Shown here in pieces: positions 58,597-64,000 of a DNA stretch of 64,000 nucleotides. This stretch comes from Polytrichum commune. Taxonomy: Eukaryota > Streptophyta > Polytrichopsida > Polytrichales > Polytrichaceae. How positions within the stretch are numbered: position 1 is the stretch's first letter; every line of letters starts with the position of its first letter. The stretch is from the NCBI GenBank assembly GCA_950295325.1, contig OX485806.1, positions 23,436,001 through 23,500,000 on the forward strand. The letters run 5' to 3'. The translations under genes and the position numbers were made by a program. The notes below the pieces were generated by a model that was given only the letters and a program-made list of their open reading frames with translations, searched no databases and was not told the DNA's origin.

Positions 58597-60124
58597 GGAC
58601 ACATACATACTTGTAGAGACCAAACAAAAGAATCATACACTAATAGTCGCATCTAAGTTCTACACTTTGGGTAATTTTGGGTGCTTGTCAGAGTCTTCTT
58701 TATGTACAAATTATATTGTTGGACTAGCTTTTCAAAATGGATTCAAAAGTCGTGCGACTCAAAATTACATCATTGTATCCTAATTTCAAACGTAGTTTTG
58801 AAGTTCAAATATTCCAAAATTCACTATGGTCATATAGGGGTAATTTGTGACCATGTCCCACCATTTGCATGTAATAAAGTGTTCCTTGAATAATCTACTA
58901 TGACCTCACCTCTCACGATTATAAAAAGCAGTAGGACCATAAGTGACATGCACATAAGTTGCTTAGAATGCCTTCTATGTGGTTCCTTCAATTGAGATCG
59001 AAGGATAAATTTGGTCAGCCCTTGGACATACGTAAGACATGGATTAACTTCCATACCCCTCACTACCGCTTGCTCTCGTTGCCAATTGGCTGCTACTATA
59101 TATGTAACTTCAAAATGTTTCTGAGACCCCCCACACTTAGAATGGCCTCAAATGAAACAAACGCCCACGTATTGAGACTAAGTCACACCACTACGCAGTC
59201 ATATTAGACACCAAAAGCGGCATGTGGTGAAGTTTCATGTTGTGAGTTAATCATGTTAGTGCGGATCAGAAACAGTCGCAGCTGCACCCACCATTCAAGG
59301 TTTAATGATACCAAGTGGGACATCAAGTCACAATGATAGCAACTAATTGTAGGACTTAAAATTTTGTCAACCTCCAGTCATACCTTAACCTAACAATATT
59401 TTCCACAAGTGACGAGCAAGTGGATAGAAAGCGGAAATTGTCAAATGGGTGATTGGTTTCGCTTGGTTCCAGGGTCTACAGCTGAAGTCAACCTTTGGTT
59501 AATTTATTACTAGGCGTAGGTGTCCTCTTGCAGTGCAGTTCCCTCGAAGACTTTCGGAAAGTCAGAACACAACTTTCGAGTGCAATATTCGATCAAATTA
59601 TAGGTAGCCTCATAATACACGGCACAAACTGCTATAAGTCAACTCCAGTTGGACAACTCTAACTTGTCATATAGAAATGTATGCATATGATATTTCAAGT
59701 GAAGCGCAACTCTTCTCTACGTCTAAGTCACTCACTTATGTCTCAACAGGTCTTCATCGGCACACAGACGTCTCGACTTTAGAAGCAGCGGTCGTACATT
59801 AGAATCCAGGACTGAACATTTGCTCCAGGCACCTCTTGTAAGATATACAATCTTGAGCTTTTTAGGCACTCGACAACAGTTTAGTTATAGAAAATCATTT
59901 CAATCTGGTCTGCCAAAACCCATCGAGCAGATACAACCCATCAAGCTCCAAGAGGTACACGTTCCTGATACTGATTCGCAGGTTCAGGTGGAGGACATAA
60001 TTTAAAAACTTTGTGGGGTTAGGTGACCACCAAGGTATTCGTACGACTCCAGACCGGTTGGAAGTCAGGCAACTTTAGGATAGAATTCAGAGGATTATTT
60101 TTACATATACATTCGAGCTTCGTC
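58597..60124. other. 5' flank of laccase gene 2, no gene seen
   Basis: No supported coding region. The last ~400 bp should hold the promoter and leader of laccase gene 2, but no convincing TATA box was fixed. Confidence 0.5.
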
Positions 60125-61596
60125 ATGGGTAGAATCCATATGACAGTAGGCAGAATATTGGGTCTCGCGACGTTGGTTTTGGTTGCACTGATTCTTCATG
60201 CAGATCCAGCACATGCAACTTCAAGAATCCTATCCAAAGGTCATGGCTATAAACCCAGAACCCACCACCTGTATTGGACGGTGGTGACCACGAATGTGAC
60301 CATAAACAATGGAACGGTGGCCATTTCCACTGTCAACGGAATGTTTCCAGGGCCGACGGTGCACATCAATGAAGGTGACACCCTCATCGTCCAGGTGACC
60401 AGCGAGGTGAACACAGATGTCACAATTCACTGGTGAGCTTCTAATTTAGCCGATGTCAAAATTAATTACATCATGATTGCAGCCTTAGAGTCTTCCTGCA
60501 CTATTGCCATGGGGTTGCTGTCTAGTTTGACACACAGAAACAAAACTTACGTTATTGGAAGCACATTGCCACGTGTCGTATCCACATTGGGCAAGACTAC
60601 ATTCGATCCAACGTGGAAATCAGCTTTTGGCACCGTGTTGAACCAGACAGCACCCTACGGTACTTGCAGAGATTTGGTTGATAATGTATCCACTTTCAAG
60701 GAGCAACCATACGATCTTAGATCACAATATGATTGGTTTCAACTGCAGTTACCAGTGATGGCAATTTTTCTTGACACATATCTTCTGGGATAGGCAAGAT
60801 TATTAACATGAATTGAGGGTGCACGCAGGCACGGAATCAAGCAAATCCGGTCGAATTGGGCGGACGGGCCAACATACATCACACAATGCCCCTTGACAAG
60901 AGGGGAGTCCATGATCTACGAATTTACGGTGACAGGGCAAAGTGGAACATTTTTTTGGCACGCACATGCTCACTGGTTGCGAGCGACTGTATATGGGGCC
61001 CTGATTGTCCACCCTCGAGCAAGGCGCCCTTACGCCATTCCTGCAGCAGAATTTCCCGTCTTGCTCGGTAATTAACTTCCACAAATTCCCTAATGTGCAG
61101 TGGGCTTCATTCATCTCAAAATCAATGAACATCGGGTGACATCCTTAATCTAGCTAGAGCCTGTGCTTAAAGTCCTAGACAAGTTACAGATGTAAACACA
61201 TTATTATATGAAGAACTGATAAATTCATACACATATTCAGCATTTCCAAGATACAGAGGAATATCTGATACTTTATTATATCTAGCTAGACTTATTGTTC
61301 GGGAACTCTGAAATTGTGATTTTCTCAATCCTTTGCAGGAGAATGGTATCCGGTGGACCCTGATGTAATTGAAGCAACCGCCATGCTTACACATACACCA
61401 GCTTTTCTACCATCATATACAGCCCCCACATTGAATGGCTTGCCTGGCCCTTTGTACAATGGCACCAACGGTATGTTTTTTCCTAAAGAAATTGAATTCA
61501 TGAGATACCACCTGTAGGATGTCAATTCCTGCCAATATGTACTAAATAGAGTGCAGGAGGATAGTGGCTACTGTAGATAGTAGGAGGGAGAACGAT

Positions 61597-61635
<39 letters not shown>

Positions 61636-63269
61636 TGTGTCCTAATTACTTGAGAGGAGGTGGATCCAGGGAATCAATTACAAGTTATTTGCAAGTCCTG
61701 CGAATTCCTAATTTCAGCATTTTATGATCTGCAGAAACTATGAAAGTCGAAGCTCGATCGGGGAAGACCTACTTGTTTCAGCTTGTAAATGCTGCCCTAA
61801 ACAACCGCTACTTCTTCACTATAGCCAACCATACAATGACGATCGTCGCAGCTGACGGGGAGTATGTGAAACAGTTTGATACCAAGGCAGTGTTGCTCTC
61901 GCCAGGCCAGTCCTTGGATGTCTTGGTCACCGCCAACCAACCAAAAGGTAATAAATGGGTCACGAGAGCAATTATTGTTAATCTTCATCTCAAATTCAAT
62001 CAAATCCGTTCCACGATTACTTAGGCGCACGTCATTAAAACACTGTGAGTTAAGTTGCTGATGATAATTGTTTGGTGTCACCTTCCAGCAGGTAAATATT
62101 ATTTTGCAATAAGCGAATGGCACTCCGGTCCACCAATCCCCTTTCCGTCGCCATCACCCGCTCTTGGAGTTCTTGAATATGAAGGCGCATCGGCATCGGC
62201 AAGCCCCGTGGTACCAACCTACCCGTCGGCCACAGACAAAATATTGGTGAACTTCCAGAGCTACCTCTTCGGGTTGGCCAATTACACTCTTCCCCAAAAA
62301 ATGGACCGCAACCTCGTATTTGCGGCGGGTGTGACAGAAATCGTGTGCAAGCCGGATGAAAATTGCTCGGCACTCAAGGGGATTAAAGTTGGGGGCGCCA
62401 TAAACAACTGCACCTTCGACAACCCCGCCAACAGCTCCATTTTAGAATCGTTTTTCTACCACACCAAGGGAGTGTACACCACAGACTTCCCGCCCGTGCC
62501 CCCGGCCATCGTGAATTTCACGTCGACTTCGGTGGTTGCCTCATACAGTTTGACGAGCCACCGAGGAGCAAAAACACTGAAACTCAAGTATAACGAGACC
62601 GTGCAACTCGTGCTCCAAGACCTCAACTCGCAAGCGTTGGAAGACCACCCGTTCCACTTACACGGCCATAACTTCTACGTCGTGGCGACGGGGCCGGGCA
62701 ACTTCAACGCCACGACCGATGAGAAGAACTTCAACTTGGTTAACCCACCGTTGAGGAACACAGTCACGCTGCCGTATGCAGGATGGGTCGCGATCCGATT
62801 TATTGCCAACAACCCTGGTGAGTCCGCGATCCACAAACATTTTTTTGTGTCAGTTTTTGATTCCATCGCTGTCGAGTAGAAAACATCCCGGTGGTGCAAC
62901 TCTGCACTGACGAGGATTTATTCCCCCCGTGCTATCTAAGTTATTAACCCCCTACGCGCCAAAGAAACCATATTTGGTGACCTTCATCACGCTTAGCCTT
63001 GCATGCACATCTGTTATCGCGCTCATTGGGTGAGGCACAATATGCGGCGAAAGCTGAATCGGGGCTGAATCAATCACCAGTTTGATTGACATTTTGAATG
63101 TGGTTGGATTGATTTTGCAGGCGTGTGGTTTCTACATTGTCATATAGAGAGGCATGTGTCATGGGGCATGATGATGGCCTTCATCACCGAGAACGGAGAC
63201 ACAGAAGATGCAAAATTGCCAGGCCCAAAACATCCCCTGCCTAAGTGCGACAGCAAGTCATTTCCTTGA
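60125..63269 (+). CDS. laccase (multicopper oxidase), gene 2
   Basis: Six exons with the same boundaries as gene 1: 60125-60432, 60829-61067, 61339-61470, 61735-61947, 62092-62817, 63121-63269; 588 aa. Exons 2, 3 and 6 have exactly the same lengths in both genes. The start MGRIHMTVGRILGLA gives a signal peptide (hydrophobic core LATLVLVALILHA, cleavage near AHA). An upstream in-frame ATG at 60023 would place the signal peptide inside the protein and is less likely. Copper ligands [19 protein letters not shown] and [12 protein letters not shown] are complete; the axial T1 residue is Met as in gene 1. Many N-x-S/T sites suit a secreted glycoprotein that oxidises phenols in the wall. The 3' flanks of the two genes are also alike (GAGCTTCATTTGCAAATGGC at 17760 and 63545), so the duplicated block reaches beyond the stop codon. 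Confidence 0.95.
61595..61634. repeat. (GATA)n microsatellite in laccase 2 intron 3
   Basis: About ten ATAG/GATA units in the intron between exons 3 and 4; absent from laccase gene 1. Confidence 0.95.
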
Positions 63270-64000
63270 TGCAGGCGTTGACTGCGGGTTTTCGAGCACC
63301 GCGGGATGAGCATCGAAACCAGAGGCAGATTAGGCATTTGTGTCATAATGTGTCATAGCGCGTGGATTTGAAGGCATTCATTCATTAAGAATTTTGAAAA
63401 CCTGTAAATTGGAATTCTTAGTTCTAGCTGCAGATTGGAATGGTCTGCATTCCATCCTCCATCTGAAGTTAAGGTGTTGCCCAATTTTTTGGACACTCGA
63501 TCAGATTTATTTTTCTTGTACCACCAGGTTATTCTTGTACACAAGAGCTTCATTTGCAAATGGCAGAGTTGCCTCTAATTTGCTCCTCTAAATCCAGGCC
63601 CATTAAGCCTAAAGTAAAGGAGTATTTCCGAAGGAAAAAAATTGGTGTCCAATCTCCTCTTAATTGTTAGGGCCGCTTTACATGAGGAGTCAAGGCCGAT
63701 TTGGGGTTTTGACATGCATATATGTTTGTACATGATTGGTCTAATCCACAAAATCAACTTCAAGGCCTTGACATAATGGATTCAAGGTCATTCCCTCAAA
63801 TTCATATTCTACTGAGCTGAGATTATATTTCTAAAGACAACATCTTACACAGCCCGAGGGAAGATAATTGGGCCGGACTCAAATGGAAAGCGAATTTGCT
63901 TCCTTGAAACCGTGTTGGGGCTTCCTCCCTTCTTGACCCGAGATATTGTTTTGTGTGAATTGGCTTCATATTTTGAAGGCCTGAAATCCTCACGTAAAGT
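63270..64000. other. 3' flank of laccase gene 2, no further gene
   Basis: The first ~330 bp are similar to the 3' flank of laccase gene 1 (17498-17830). The remainder shows no supported feature. Confidence 0.55.

Noticed and set aside
60473-60793. 106-codon frame in laccase 2 intron 1
   Set aside because: It lies fully inside an intron, has no counterpart in laccase 1 and shows no motif.

Overview
The window looks like land-plant nuclear DNA. It is AT-rich, gene-poor and full of repeats, with spliced genes (GT/AG introns), plant-type telomere repeats (TTTAGGG) inside the sequence, and two plant laccase genes. The laccase exon layout and some protein motifs suggest a plant outside the flowering plants (bryophyte, lycophyte or fern), but this is inference. 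No tRNA, rRNA, CRISPR or bacterial operon was seen.

Layout. 0.9-13 kb: a transposon graveyard with a decayed foldback element, two pogo/Tigger-type DNA transposons in opposite orientation (2.31-3.43 and 9.97-11.71 kb), and a pair of inverted arms of about 0.95 kb (4.8-9.2 kb). 13.1-14.0 kb: three degenerate repeats of about 295 bp. 14.38-17.50 kb: laccase gene 1 (6 exons, 597 aa). 17.9-18.9 kb: a non-autonomous Mutator-like foldback element with a 9-bp target duplication. 19.3-44.1 kb: a region marked by about 24 copies of a 20-26 bp palindrome (arm CCCACGGGTG, a 2-base centre, arm CACCCGTGGG). 44-60 kb: repeats, tandem arrays, three small inverted-repeat elements and one short unknown reading frame. 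60.1-63.3 kb: laccase gene 2 (588 aa), a close paralogue of gene 1 in the same orientation.

The palindrome region holds the unusual content. On the minus strand (23.4-19.5 kb) a gene encodes a transposase-like protein with CxxC, HDKMDYGKT, QMDNCAKDNK and VGHTHEDVD motifs. On the plus strand (36.2-42.5 kb) nine predicted exons encode a 1761-aa protein. Its first ten residues, MARTKQTARK, equal the start of histone H3. After this come a ParB-like segment, a stretch resembling the SAM-binding end of an N6/N4 DNA methyltransferase, a long acidic tract, a SUMO-interaction-like motif and a C-terminal FCP1/NIF-type HAD phosphatase-like domain. The palindromes sit in introns and flanks of both genes, and one sits in frame inside a coding exon. 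Several copies keep base pairing at the stem base by compensating changes. I read this as a candidate undescribed mobile or selfish gene cluster lying between two duplicated laccases. Its outer boundaries and its mobility are not shown by the sequence.

Gene models come from reading frames, splice-site dinucleotides and intron phase only; no transcript data or database search was available.
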